Source: Paenibacillus beijingensis (lineage in GTDB: Bacteria; Bacillota; Bacilli; Paenibacillales; Paenibacillaceae). Taken from it: DNA of 64,000 nucleotides. The stretch spans positions 4,491,501 to 4,555,500 of the forward strand of contig NZ_CP011058.1 in the NCBI RefSeq assembly GCF_000961095.1. The letters are read 5' to 3'. Shown one piece after another: positions 17,019 through 25,102 of the stretch (position 1 is its first letter; every line of letters begins with the position of its first letter). The notes under the pieces are model-generated. The model saw only the letters and a list, made by a program, of their open reading frames with translations. It ran no database searches and was not told where the DNA came from. Made by a program: the position numbers and the translations under genes.

Positions 17019-18236
17019 ATGTTGACGGCTTTGCGGATCATAGCGGCGGCGGCGTTATGCCTGCTCATCGGCGGCTGCTGGGACAAAACGGAATTGAACG
17101 AGCTGGGCATCATTTCGGGCACCGCAGTCGACTTAACCAGCAACGGCAAATGGGATGTCAGCTACCAGCTCGTCATCCCCCAGGCAATCAGCGCACAGAC
17201 CGGAGGAGGAGGGGGGCAAAGCGCTCCGTTCAACGTCTTTTCGACCGAAGCCGACAGCTTGCGCGGCGCAATCAGCAAAGCGACGCAGGAAATGAGCCGC
17301 AAGCTTTATTTTGCGCACAATCAGGTAATCATCATTAGCGAGCAGGCGGCGAGGAAAGGCATCGGGACGCTGATGGACGTTTATTTGCGCAACTCGGACT
17401 CGCGTGAGACGGTGGATGTATTCGTGGTGCCGGATAATGCGCGGCTGATGCTGGAACAAATTTTGCCGCTGGACCGTATTTCCGGAGCGGGGCTGGAGCG
17501 GCTTGTAGACATTGAGGAAAACAACGGCGGCAGCTTCCGCGAGATGACGATGCATCAGGTGCTGCTCAAGCTGCTCGGACCGACAAGGTCGGTCGCGATC
17601 CCGGGGCTGGCCCTGACCGGAGCGAATAAGAAGCTGGACAATATTGAAATTTTGGGACATACGGCGACGCCCAGCAAAGTCCGCCTCCAGCGGCTCGCGG
17701 TTATAAGGGAAGATTCGTTTGTAGGATGGCTGAATACGCAGGAGAGCATGGGGGCGATGTGGCTCAGCGGCTATTTGAAACGGGCGACGCTGTCCTTCTC
17801 AAACGGCGCCGGTGCGGCGAAACGAAACAGCGTCCAGATTAGGGCAGCGTCGACGACGGTGAAGCCGGAGCGGACCGGGGACGGATGGACGATGCATGTG
17901 CAGGTCCAGGCGGCAGGAAGGCTGATTGAATATAACGGAACCGAAAATTTGCAGCGTCCGGCTTCGGTGCCGGTACTTGAACAGCAGATCGGGACGTTAA
18001 TCAAGACCAATATGGAGATGAGCTGGATGGCGGTGCGCAGGTTGAAAGCCGACTTCCTCGGCTTCGGGGAACTGGTGCGCGAGCGTTATCCCGCCCAGTG
18101 GAAAAAAATTGCCCCGAAATGGAACGAGCTCGAGTTTCCGGCGGTTAAACTGGACATAAAGGTGAAATTCAAGCTGAAGGACACCGGTTTAAGCAACAAT
18201 TCATTTCGGTCGGTGCAGGAAAAATCCGACCGGTAG
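17019..18236 (+). CDS. Spore germination receptor subunit C lipoprotein (GerC/GerKC family)
   Basis: I start at ATG 17019 (AAAGAGGAG upstream) rather than the in-frame GTG at 17013. The 405-residue protein has a lipobox (CLLIGGCWDKTELNELG), the signature beginning of Ger(x)C lipoproteins, and the WDKTELNELG motif just after the acylated Cys. The C-terminal domain ends with the NNLEFPAVKLDIKVKF-like family segment. It is anchored to the outer face of the spore inner membrane and is needed for receptor function. Prelipoprotein transferase should modify it. Confidence 0.93.
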   Translation: MLTALRIIAAAALCLLIGGCWDKTELNELGIISGTAVDLTSNGKWDVSYQLVIPQAISAQTGGGGGQSAPFNVFSTEADSLRGAISKATQEMSRKLYFAHNQVIIISEQAARKGIGTLMDVYLRNSDSRETVDVFVVPDNARLMLEQILPLDRISGAGLERLVDIEENNGGSFREMTMHQVLLKLLGPTRSVAIPGLALTGANKKLDNIEILGHTATPSKVRLQRLAVIREDSFVGWLNTQESMGAMWLSGYLKRATLSFSNGAGAAKRNSVQIRAASTTVKPERTGDGWTMHVQVQAAGRLIEYNGTENLQRPASVPVLEQQIGTLIKTNMEMSWMAVRRLKADFLGFGELVRERYPAQWKKIAPKWNELEFPAVKLDIKVKFKLKDTGLSNNSFRSVQEKSDR

Positions 18237-18251
18237 GCGGGTGAACATAGC

Positions 18252-19376
18252 ATGCGGCAGCGCATCGGTACGTTGCAAATTTGCACGATGATCATATTGT
18301 TTCAAATCGGCAGTACGCCGCTGTTCGAGCTTGGCATCGAAGCCAAGCAGGATTCCTGGCTGGCGATGGCGGTCGCAGCATCGCTCGGCATGGGAATGAT
18401 ATGGGTGTATCTCCGTCTTCAGCAAAGAGCGCCGCAGGCCGACTTGACCGGACTTTACAAGCTGCATTTCGGACGATGGGCAGGGGGGCTGCTGGGCGTG
18501 GTGCAAGGTCTGTTCTTCGCTTACGAATCGATGCGAAACGTCCGGGATTTCGGAGAACTGACAACCCTCACGCTGCTGGAGCAGACGCCGCAGTGGATCG
18601 TCATGCTCGTCATTTTCGGCATTTCCGTCTATACCGTATGGCAAGGGGTGGAGGTGTTTTTTCGGGCGTCGATTTTAATTATTCCGTTCGTTATGCTGAG
18701 CTACTTTGTGCTGATCGTGCTGCTGTTCGCTGCCGAAATTCCGAAGCTGAGTCTGCTGCGGCCGGTGTTGGAAGAAGGTCTGCAGCCGATATGGGGTGCT
18801 TTCCCGAACGTGCTCGTATTTCCGTTCTCGCAGATGGTCCTGTTTCTGATGTTCTGGAAATATGCCGCTTCTCCGGCCAAGGCATACCGGGTAACATATG
18901 CTTCCTATGCCATTGTTGCCACCTTTCTGATCGGCATCAACGCGCTTATTATTTCCGTCCTTGGACCGGAGGTGGCGTCGGTGTCGGCGCTGCCGATGCT
19001 GGAGGTGGTGGAGCTGATCCGGCTTGCGAACTTCATCGAGCGGCTCGATGTCATCGTGACGCTGCTGCTCTTTCTGGGGCTTTATGTGAAAATGACCGCG
19101 TTATATATGGGAGGGGTGCTTGCGATCCGTTCCGCATGCGGCATTTCGTACCGCTGGTGCGCCGCACTGCTCGGAATACTCATTTACGGGACGTCGTTTC
19201 TGGAGCCGAACAATGTCGCTCATATTTGGATCGGGCTCGAGCTGACGCCCCGCGTGACGATGAGTTACCAGATCGTATTGCCGCTTCTCATGCTGCTGAG
19301 CGGCATCGCATGGGTCAAGCGCAAAGCGGAAGCCGCCGGTCTGTCCGGACCGGCGGCGAAGCCGTCCCAAAAGTAA
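18252..19376 (+). CDS. Spore germination receptor subunit B permease (GerB/GerKB family)
   Basis: A 374-residue integral membrane protein with about ten hydrophobic segments, belonging to the amino acid/polyamine/organocation superfamily as used in GerB subunits. It is the germinant-binding part of the receptor. The GerB-typical SMRNVRDFGEL block (around 95-110) is seen as ESMRNVRDFGELTTLTLL. The start lies 16 bp after the GerC stop, with GGCGGGTGA upstream. No strong terminator follows; the convergent DUF4395 gene begins 13 bp away. Confidence 0.92.
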   Translation: MRQRIGTLQICTMIILFQIGSTPLFELGIEAKQDSWLAMAVAASLGMGMIWVYLRLQQRAPQADLTGLYKLHFGRWAGGLLGVVQGLFFAYESMRNVRDFGELTTLTLLEQTPQWIVMLVIFGISVYTVWQGVEVFFRASILIIPFVMLSYFVLIVLLFAAEIPKLSLLRPVLEEGLQPIWGAFPNVLVFPFSQMVLFLMFWKYAASPAKAYRVTYASYAIVATFLIGINALIISVLGPEVASVSALPMLEVVELIRLANFIERLDVIVTLLLFLGLYVKMTALYMGGVLAIRSACGISYRWCAALLGILIYGTSFLEPNNVAHIWIGLELTPRVTMSYQIVLPLLMLLSGIAWVKRKAEAAGLSGPAAKPSQK

Positions 19377-19388
19377 AAGGCGGGGAGC

Positions 19389-19823
19389 TTATTTCCCGCT
19401 GATGCGGGCATGTTTGCGATGACGGTACTGGAGCCAGTGATATCGGATGAAGCATCCGATACAAAATCCGAGAATGGCGACGAGGGCCGCTAACGCCACG
19501 ATACCGGTAAAAATGAGGGCGGCCATATGCCACCCGGCAACGTAAGCGGCCAGTCCGAGCAGCAGGCAAATGACGGCAATCGCCTGATTAAACTGCTGCT
19601 GATCCCAGTCCTCGGGCACATAATGGGACGGCTGTTTCCGGAGAAAACGCTTTGCGAAGCGCATGACCGGATTGAATCCGAACAGCAGGCCGCCGATGCC
19701 TGCCAATAGCGGCAGCGCCAGCAGCCAGTAAAAACCCGAAATCCATACGGCCGCCACAGTGGCGACGATAAACCATTGATTCGTTCTGACCAGCGGACGG
19801 GGGATCGAACGAGGTTGTTCCAT
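19389..19823 (-). CDS. DUF4395 family membrane protein
   Basis: A 144-residue protein with four membrane segments in two pairs (about 17-46 and 82-128). The recognisable family features are NQWFIVATVAAVW, FGFNPVMRFAKRFL and PEDWDQQQFNQAIAV, then ILGFCIGCFIRYHW with a Cys-x-x-Cys in the last helix. The family is common in Firmicutes and sometimes sits near thiosulfate/thioredoxin genes; its function is unknown. A ribosome site (AAAGGACTGA) precedes the ATG. Confidence 0.8.
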   Translation of the reverse strand: MEQPRSIPRPLVRTNQWFIVATVAAVWISGFYWLLALPLLAGIGGLLFGFNPVMRFAKRFLRKQPSHYVPEDWDQQQFNQAIAVICLLLGLAAYVAGWHMAALIFTGIVALAALVAILGFCIGCFIRYHWLQYRHRKHARISGK

Positions 19824-19960
19824 CGTTATCAGTCCTTTCTTCCCTATATACTTGGATTTTACTCTTTTTTTGCAGAAAGTCGAGCGAAAATCCGAAAGAC
19901 GGTATGACCTGCGCGTCTAAAATACGCTGTGATGGGCGGTTAAAAAAGCATTCTTTAAGT

Positions 19961-19990
19961 TTGACTTTTTCCTTACGCAGGAGGTATAGT
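19961..19990 (+). promoter_or_regulatory. Promoter of the thiamine-regulated operon
   Basis: TTGACT at 19961-19966 and TATAGT at 19985-19990 with an 18-bp spacer, ending about 17 bp before the riboswitch, form a good sigma-A promoter. Confidence 0.75.
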
Positions 19991-20006
19991 GGAATCACAA
20001 ACTCAT

Positions 20007-20097
20007 AGGTGTCCGGGAGCTTAGGGAACTTTGCTGAGAGGAAAGCCATTCCGCTTTCGACCGGTGATCTGATCTGGATAATGCCAGCGGAGACAAT
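20007..20097 (+). promoter_or_regulatory. TPP (THI-box) riboswitch
   Basis: The conserved elements are all present: GTGTCCGGGAGC opening P1/P2, GCTGAGAGG (the pyrimidine-sensing CUGAGA) at 20033-20041, GATCTGATCTGGATAATGCC at 20066-20085 (the pyrophosphate side) and the closing CGGAGACA at 20088-20095. Binding of thiamine pyrophosphate should favour the downstream terminator at 20255-20283 and switch off the operon. Confidence 0.95.
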
Positions 20098-20254
20098 TCG
20101 CCATGTTGTAAACGATAGCAAGATGGCCGCAACCCAATTTCGCGGTCATTTCAGCAGCATCTGCCTGCCTGTTTCGGGAGCGGATGCTGTGTTGCGGCCG
20201 CCGCTACAAGCCTTTTAACGGGAACAGCAGCGCTGCCATGTATACGACGAACAG

Positions 20255-20283
20255 CGTCTTCCGCATGCGGAGGACGTTTTTTT
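20255..20283 (+). terminator. Riboswitch-controlled terminator
   Basis: A ten-base-pair perfect stem CGTCTTCCGC/GCGGAGGACG with only two unpaired bases shown in the loop (20265-20266, more in practice) is followed by seven T's. The distance of about 160 nt from the aptamer is longer than usual. The sequence between (for example GCAACCC at 20130 against GTTGCGG at 20193) may hold the antiterminator. Confidence 0.8.
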
Positions 20284-20425
20284 GTATGCGCGGGGAGCCG
20301 CCACAGCTTCGTGCAGGCGCCCGGCGAGGAGAAGAAGTCGTCGTTGCCAGGATCGGAGCAATCGGGGAGCGGTTGGATCCTTGGATCCAAAGAGAAAAAA
20401 GACGCATAAGAGAGGGAGAACCAAC

Positions 20426-21505
20426 ATGAAAACAACGAAACGCAATGCTCTGAAGTGGGGGCTTGCCAGTCTTGTCCTGCTGCTCGTTCTGGCGGGCTGC
20501 GGAGGCAAAAACGGAGCCAATACCGGAAATTCGGGCGCAGCGGAAAATGGCGGTACGAATAAGGCGGCTGAAGAGGGTACGGGGAGCACGGCGGAGAAGG
20601 CGCTGACGAAGGTGAAGGTCGTGCTCGACTGGACGCCGAACACCAACCATACGGGCCTCTATGCGGCCCGCGACAAAGGGTTTTTCAAGGAGCAGGGACT
20701 GGACGTCGAAATCGTGCAGCCGCCGGAAGGGACGGCGGCCGATACGATGGTGGCAAACGGGACGGTCGAATTCGGCGTCGGTTATCAGGAGGGCATCACG
20801 CAGGCGCGCACGCAGGGACTGCCGCTTGTATCGATCGCGGCGATCATTCAGCATAACACGTCGGGCTTCGCTTCTCCGGTGAGCAAAAACATCAAGGAGC
20901 CGAAGGACTTCGCAGGCAAAACGTACGGCGGCTGGGGATCTCCGGTTGAGGAAGCGGTTATCGGTTCGCTGATGCAGGAGCAAAGCAGCGATGTAAGCAA
21001 AGTGAAAATCGTCAACATGGGCGATGCCGACTTCTTCACGGCGGTTAAACGCAATATCGACTTTGCCTGGATTTTTTACGGATGGACCGGAGTGGAAGCG
21101 GAGCTGCGCGGCGAGAAGCTGAACATGGTCTATTTGACGGATTTCAGCGAGAAGCTGGACTACTATACGCCGGTGCTGGAGACGAACGAAAAGCTGATTG
21201 CGGACAACCCGGATCTGGTCAAAAAGTTTATGGCGGGCGCGTCGGAAGGCTACAAGTTTGCGATCGACCATCCGGAAGAAGCGGCGGAGCTGCTCATTAA
21301 AGCGGTGCCGGATCTGAACGCGGATCTTGTGCGCGCTAGTCAAAAGTGGCTCAGCCCGCGCTACCAGGACGATGCCGCCCGCTGGGGCGAGCAGAAGAAG
21401 GAAGTTTGGGACAACTACGCTTCCTGGATGTACGACCACAAGCTGTTGGACAAGAAGCTGGAGTCGGACAAGGCGTTCACGAACGATTTTCTGCCCGCAT
21501 CGTAA
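20426..21505 (+). CDS. thiY: Thiamine-precursor ABC transporter, substrate-binding lipoprotein (ThiY, NMT1/THI5 type)
   Basis: The start at ATG 20426 follows AGAGGGAG. The 359-residue protein has a lipoprotein signal (LLLVLAGCGGKNG, Cys near 24) and an Asn/Gly-rich linker. The NMT1/THI5-like periplasmic-binding fold follows, with VVLDWTPNTNHTGLYAA at its start and MVANGTVEFGVGYQE. ThiY-type proteins bind formylaminopyrimidine or HMP-like pyrimidines salvaged from degraded thiamine. Control by the TPP riboswitch and the adjoining permease and ATPase support this assignment. Confidence 0.9.
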   Translation: MKTTKRNALKWGLASLVLLLVLAGCGGKNGANTGNSGAAENGGTNKAAEEGTGSTAEKALTKVKVVLDWTPNTNHTGLYAARDKGFFKEQGLDVEIVQPPEGTAADTMVANGTVEFGVGYQEGITQARTQGLPLVSIAAIIQHNTSGFASPVSKNIKEPKDFAGKTYGGWGSPVEEAVIGSLMQEQSSDVSKVKIVNMGDADFFTAVKRNIDFAWIFYGWTGVEAELRGEKLNMVYLTDFSEKLDYYTPVLETNEKLIADNPDLVKKFMAGASEGYKFAIDHPEEAAELLIKAVPDLNADLVRASQKWLSPRYQDDAARWGEQKKEVWDNYASWMYDHKLLDKKLESDKAFTNDFLPAS

Positions 21506-21602
21506 CGGTTAAAGAATGTTAAAGCTGGCGGTAAGGTGCGCGAAGGAGCGGAAAGGCCCGCTCCCGTGGCGCGCTCCGCAGCTTGGGAGAGGAGAAACGG
21601 CA

Positions 21603-21905
21603 ATGGCCAATGCGCTTGTCAGTATTCAAATATTGCCCCGCACGCCTGAAGGGGAAAGCGTCATTCCTTATGTCGACCGCGCGATCGACATCATTAAGGC
21701 GTCCGGCGTGCCGTACCGGGTGGCGCCGCTCGAGACGACGATGGAAGGCGAGCTTGGAGCGCTGCTCGCGGTTGTGCAGCAAATGAACGAAGCGATGACC
21801 GAGCTCGGCTGTCCTTCCGTCATTTCGCAAATTAAAATCTATTACAACCCCGGGGAAGGCGCATCAATGGATCGCTTGCTCGAAAAATATCCCGATGGCC
21901 GTTAA
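21603..21905 (+). CDS. Thiamine-binding protein, MTH1187/YqgV (UPF0045) family
   Basis: A 100-residue protein from ATG 21603 (GGGAGAGGAG upstream). It has the ferredoxin-like UPF0045 pattern: ALVSIQILPRTPE for the first strand, AIDIIKASGVPYRV, ETTMEGELGALLAVVQQMNE, and a C-terminal ISQIKIYYNPGEG. Members such as YqgV, and domains of YkoF, bind thiamine. Its stop codon overlaps the permease start by 11 bp, so it belongs to the transporter operon, perhaps as a cytoplasmic thiamine carrier or sensor. Confidence 0.85.
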   Translation: MANALVSIQILPRTPEGESVIPYVDRAIDIIKASGVPYRVAPLETTMEGELGALLAVVQQMNEAMTELGCPSVISQIKIYYNPGEGASMDRLLEKYPDGR

Positions 21906-22695
21906 GACGACACGCCGCCGGAGCAAAGGAAGAAACGCGGGGACGGCCGGACGGCTGCTGCCACCTGTTATCGTGCTGGCGGCATTCATCGCGTTCTGGG
22001 AAGCGTCCGTTCATCTGCTTCGCGTGGAAACGTGGATTCTTCCGGCTCCGTCGGACATTGCCCGGGAGGCGATTGCGGCGGGGCCGCGTCTCATTCAGCA
22101 TACTTTGGCAACCGTTCAGCTGACGCTGCTCGGGTTTGCGGCGGGAGCGGCGGCGGGTTTTGTGCTCGCCGCTTTGCTGCATCTTGTGCCGTGGGCCCGC
22201 GAAGGCGTTTATCCGCTGCTTGTGCTGTCCCAAAATATTCCGATCGTTGCGATCGGGCCGCTGCTGATGATCTGGTTCGGCTTCGGGCTGCTGCCGAAGC
22301 TGCTGCTCGTCATGATGGTCTGCTTTTTCCCGGTATCGGTGGCAATGCTGTCGGGGCTTGCGCAAAGCGACCCGAAGCTGGACAATTATATGCGCATGAT
22401 CGGGGCGGGGAAGGCAAGGCTGTTTGTCAGCCTGGAGCTGCCGGGAGCCGTTCCGTACCTGTTCTCGGGCCTGAAAATCGCGGCCTCCTACAGCGTACTA
22501 AGCGCCGTGGTCGCGGAGTGGCTCGGCTCCGACCGGGGACTCGGTTATTTCATGCTGCTGTCGTCCAAAGGATTCCAAACGGCGCGCGTATTTGCGGCAG
22601 TCCTCGTTATTGTGGCGCTTAGCTTGTGCATGTTCGGCGTGATCGTGCTGGCGCAGCGGCTTACGATGCGCTGGCGTCCGCGGAAAGGAGAGTAG
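21895..22695 (+). CDS. thiX: Thiamine-precursor ABC transporter permease (ThiX)
   Basis: A 266-residue BPD-type permease with about six membrane helices, of the SsuC/TauC/ThiX class. The cytoplasmic EAA loop that docks the ATPase is visible as NYMRMIGAGKARLFVSLELP (residues about 164-183). The gene overlaps the thiamine-binding gene and is followed one base later by the ATPase gene. It transports the pyrimidine ligand delivered by ThiY. Confidence 0.9.
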   Translation: MAVKTTRRRSKGRNAGTAGRLLPPVIVLAAFIAFWEASVHLLRVETWILPAPSDIAREAIAAGPRLIQHTLATVQLTLLGFAAGAAAGFVLAALLHLVPWAREGVYPLLVLSQNIPIVAIGPLLMIWFGFGLLPKLLLVMMVCFFPVSVAMLSGLAQSDPKLDNYMRMIGAGKARLFVSLELPGAVPYLFSGLKIAASYSVLSAVVAEWLGSDRGLGYFMLLSSKGFQTARVFAAVLVIVALSLCMFGVIVLAQRLTMRWRPRKGE

Positions 22696-22696
22696 C

Positions 22697-23617
22697 ATGT
22701 CGGCAAACTGGAAACGAATGCAGCATCAATCTGAGGCGGCTGTCCCGAGCGGGAAGACGGCGCAAGCCGTTTCTGGCGGAGACAGCGGTCCGGACGCGGA
22801 CGGAGAGCGCCCCGTTCCGGCGCTGGAGCTTGAAGGCATCGGCAAAACGTTCGGCCGCGGCGCGAAAGCGCGCGCCGTGCTCGGCGGCGTCAGCCTGACG
22901 GTGGAGGAAGGGGAGTTCGTGTCGCTTCTCGGTCCTTCCGGCAGCGGCAAGACGACGCTGTTTCAAATTATCGGCGGCCTGGAGACGGCCGATGAAGGCG
23001 CGGTCCGCATTGCAGGCGAGGATACGACCGGTCAAACCGGGCATATCGCCTACATGCCCCAGCAAGCCTCCCTGCTGCCGTGGAAGACGGTGGCGGGCAA
23101 TATCGAGCTGGCGCTGGCCGTGGCGGGCAGGCCGAAGGGGGAAGCGAAGGAGCTGACGGCGCAGTGGCTGGAGCGGATCGGCTTGTCCGCTTACGCCGCT
23201 TCTTATCCCGATGTGCTGTCCGGCGGGATGCAGCAGCGCGTCTCGTTTCTGCGGGCGCTGCTCTCCCCGCAGCCGCTCATGTGTCTGGACGAGCCGTTCG
23301 GCGCGCTGGATGCGCTGACCCGTCTGCACATGCAGCAGTGGCTGTTGTCATTATGGGAGGAAAACCGCCGTTCGGTGCTGTTCGTGACGCACAGCATCGA
23401 TGAGGCGCTGATGCTGTCGGACCGGATCGTCGTACTCTCCGGTGCTCCGGCGGCCGTAATCCGCGACATCCGGGTTCCCTTGGGCCGCCCGCGCAGCGGA
23501 AAGTTGTGGACCGACCCGCTGTTCAACGAGATGAAGCAGCAGCTGTACGAGGCGCTGCAGCCGCAGAGCGGGGAAGAGCGGAAGCAGGCGGCAGCGTGGA
23601 AGGAGGGGCGCTCTTGA
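22697..23617 (+). CDS. thiZ: Thiamine-precursor ABC transporter ATPase (ThiZ)
   Basis: The 306-residue protein has Walker A GPSGSGKTT (about residue 80), the Q-loop in YMPQQASLLPWK, signature LSGGMQQRVSFLRAL, Walker B LMCLDEPFGALD and the switch His in FVTHSIDEAL. The first about 40 residues form an extra low-complexity leader not usual in the family; an internal start is possible but none has a clear ribosome site. It shares one base with the following TatD-type gene. Confidence 0.9.
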   Translation: MSANWKRMQHQSEAAVPSGKTAQAVSGGDSGPDADGERPVPALELEGIGKTFGRGAKARAVLGGVSLTVEEGEFVSLLGPSGSGKTTLFQIIGGLETADEGAVRIAGEDTTGQTGHIAYMPQQASLLPWKTVAGNIELALAVAGRPKGEAKELTAQWLERIGLSAYAASYPDVLSGGMQQRVSFLRALLSPQPLMCLDEPFGALDALTRLHMQQWLLSLWEENRRSVLFVTHSIDEALMLSDRIVVLSGAPAAVIRDIRVPLGRPRSGKLWTDPLFNEMKQQLYEALQPQSGEERKQAAAWKEGRS

Positions 23618-24465
23618 TGGCGGCAAACAGCGCTTCCGCGACGAATGCGGTGCGGCAGCCGGCCGTCATCGACGCCCATGTCCACTTGGACCAATACCCG
23701 GAACCGGAGCGCTCCGCGCTGCTGGCGGAGGCGTTTGCGTCAGGGGTGGAAGCGGTCGTGGCCGTTTCCATGCACGAGGCGTCCTGCCGTGAAGTGCGGC
23801 GGATCACGCAGCATTATCCCGGGCGGATTATCCCCGCCTACGGATATCATCCGGAGCAGCCGCTTCCCGCACCGGAAGCGGAAGAGAGGCTGCTCGCCTG
23901 GATCGCCGCCCGGCACGAGGCGGGCGAGCGGTTTGCGATCGGCGAAGTCGGCCTGCCTTATTACTCGCGCACAGCAGCGCTGGAGGAGGGGCGGGATTTC
24001 AACGAAGCCCCGTTTGCACAGCTGCTGGAGAGGTTCGCGGCGCTTGCCGTCCGCTTGGGACAGCGCCCGCTCGTGCTGCACGCGGTGTATGAGGACGCGC
24101 ACAAAGCATGCGACATTTTGGAGCGGACCGGGGTGGAGCGGGCGCATTTTCACTGGTTCAAAGGCGACGAGGCGGCCGTAAACCGTATGGCCGGAAAAGG
24201 GTATATGATTTCGGTGACGCCCGATGTGCTGTACGAGGAGGAAATCCGCGAGCTGGTCCGCCGCTACCCGCTTGCACTGATGATGACGGAAACGGACGGC
24301 CCGTGGCCGTTTGAAGGGCCGTTTGCCGGAGTGCGGACGAATCCGCTCATGATGCGGGAGTCGGTGCGTGCGATCTCGGAGCTGAAGGGCATAAGCCCGG
24401 AGGAGACGGCGCATGTTCTGCTCGGCAACGCACGGCGTTTTTATAATCTGGACAACCGTTCCTGA
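23617..24465 (+). CDS. TatD-family metal-dependent hydrolase in the thiamine operon
   Basis: The ATG overlaps the ThiZ stop (TGATG) and has AAGGAGG upstream, giving 282 residues. Metal-site motifs of the TatD amidohydrolase fold are present: DAHVHLD near residue 17, Glu in IGEVGLPYY, His in LVLHAVYED, HFHWFKG, and Asp in MTETDGPWPF. Classic TatD proteins are deoxyribonucleases or D-aminoacyl-tRNA deacylases. Placement in a TPP-riboswitch operon suggests a hydrolase acting on a thiamine breakdown product, but this is inference. Confidence 0.85.
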   Translation: MAANSASATNAVRQPAVIDAHVHLDQYPEPERSALLAEAFASGVEAVVAVSMHEASCREVRRITQHYPGRIIPAYGYHPEQPLPAPEAEERLLAWIAARHEAGERFAIGEVGLPYYSRTAALEEGRDFNEAPFAQLLERFAALAVRLGQRPLVLHAVYEDAHKACDILERTGVERAHFHWFKGDEAAVNRMAGKGYMISVTPDVLYEEEIRELVRRYPLALMMTETDGPWPFEGPFAGVRTNPLMMRESVRAISELKGISPEETAHVLLGNARRFYNLDNRS

Positions 24466-25060
24466 ACGCGGCGCAGTCAGCGCCGGAGGGGACGATTTTT
24501 TCGTTTGTTTAGGAAATGATGCGAATCTAAGAATTGTGGACAGAGCGCATCGCTGACAGCGAGGGGGTCGCAGGTTCAGCCGTCGCGCCTTGTTTGGAGA
24601 GCTGAGCCCCGTGACCTTCGAGCGCTAACGGCTGGCAAAGACGTTATTATGCTTAAAATACCCTTTTGCAAAATGTGACGGTTGTGAGAGACCTTATCTG
24701 ATGGTTTCCGCTCAAACAGGGCTATTCTTGCAACCAATAGCTGCGATCATCTCCGTTAGAACTTCAAAAGGGGCATTTTCATCAAATTAGCGGCTGTGGC
24801 AGCCGTTAGGAAATAACCCCGCATCCATCGACTCCCTCATCCGGAACGAATCCATACAAGCTTAGTCAAACGGAGCCTAAACTTGCGGTATCGCTGATTT
24901 CCGCTTTACGTCGAAAGAAATGAGGGAGGGATAAGAGGACAAAGGGAATGACCACACTCTGACGGTAAATACTATGACACCATTATTATGGGGAGGTTCA
25001 ACGAATAGAACCAAAACCCGGAATCAACATTACGGATTAACATAGTTAGATGAAAAAGAA
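24466..25060. other. Long intergenic region with repeat-like segments
   Basis: About 640 bp without a gene. CCGTTAG-type boxes (GCTAACGGCTG near 24627, TCTCCGTTAGAACTTC near 24750, GCAGCCGTTAGG near 24799) recall the units of the structured repeat at 10088-10356 and suggest a degenerate copy. I see no coding potential and no complete tRNA. Confidence 0.45.
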
Positions 25061-25064
25061 GCCG

Positions 25065-25098
25065 GCCCTTTAAGTCATCTTGGGATGACTTAAAGGGC
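25065..25098 (-). terminator. Terminator of the two-component operon
   Basis: A perfect 15-bp stem (GCCCTTTAAGTCATC at 25065-25079 with its complement 25084-25098) around TTGG. On the minus strand it is followed by CTTCTTTTTC, and it lies four bases after the kinase stop. Confidence 0.85.
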
Positions 25099-25102
25099 GC
25101 TA

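Noticed and set aside
20204..21439. 411-residue open frame opposite thiY
   Set aside because: Antisense to a well-supported lipoprotein and crosses the riboswitch terminator.
24561..24600. tRNA-like T-arm (GGGGGTCGCAGGTTCAGCC)
   Set aside because: No matching acceptor, D or anticodon arms around it, so no tRNA can be folded by eye.
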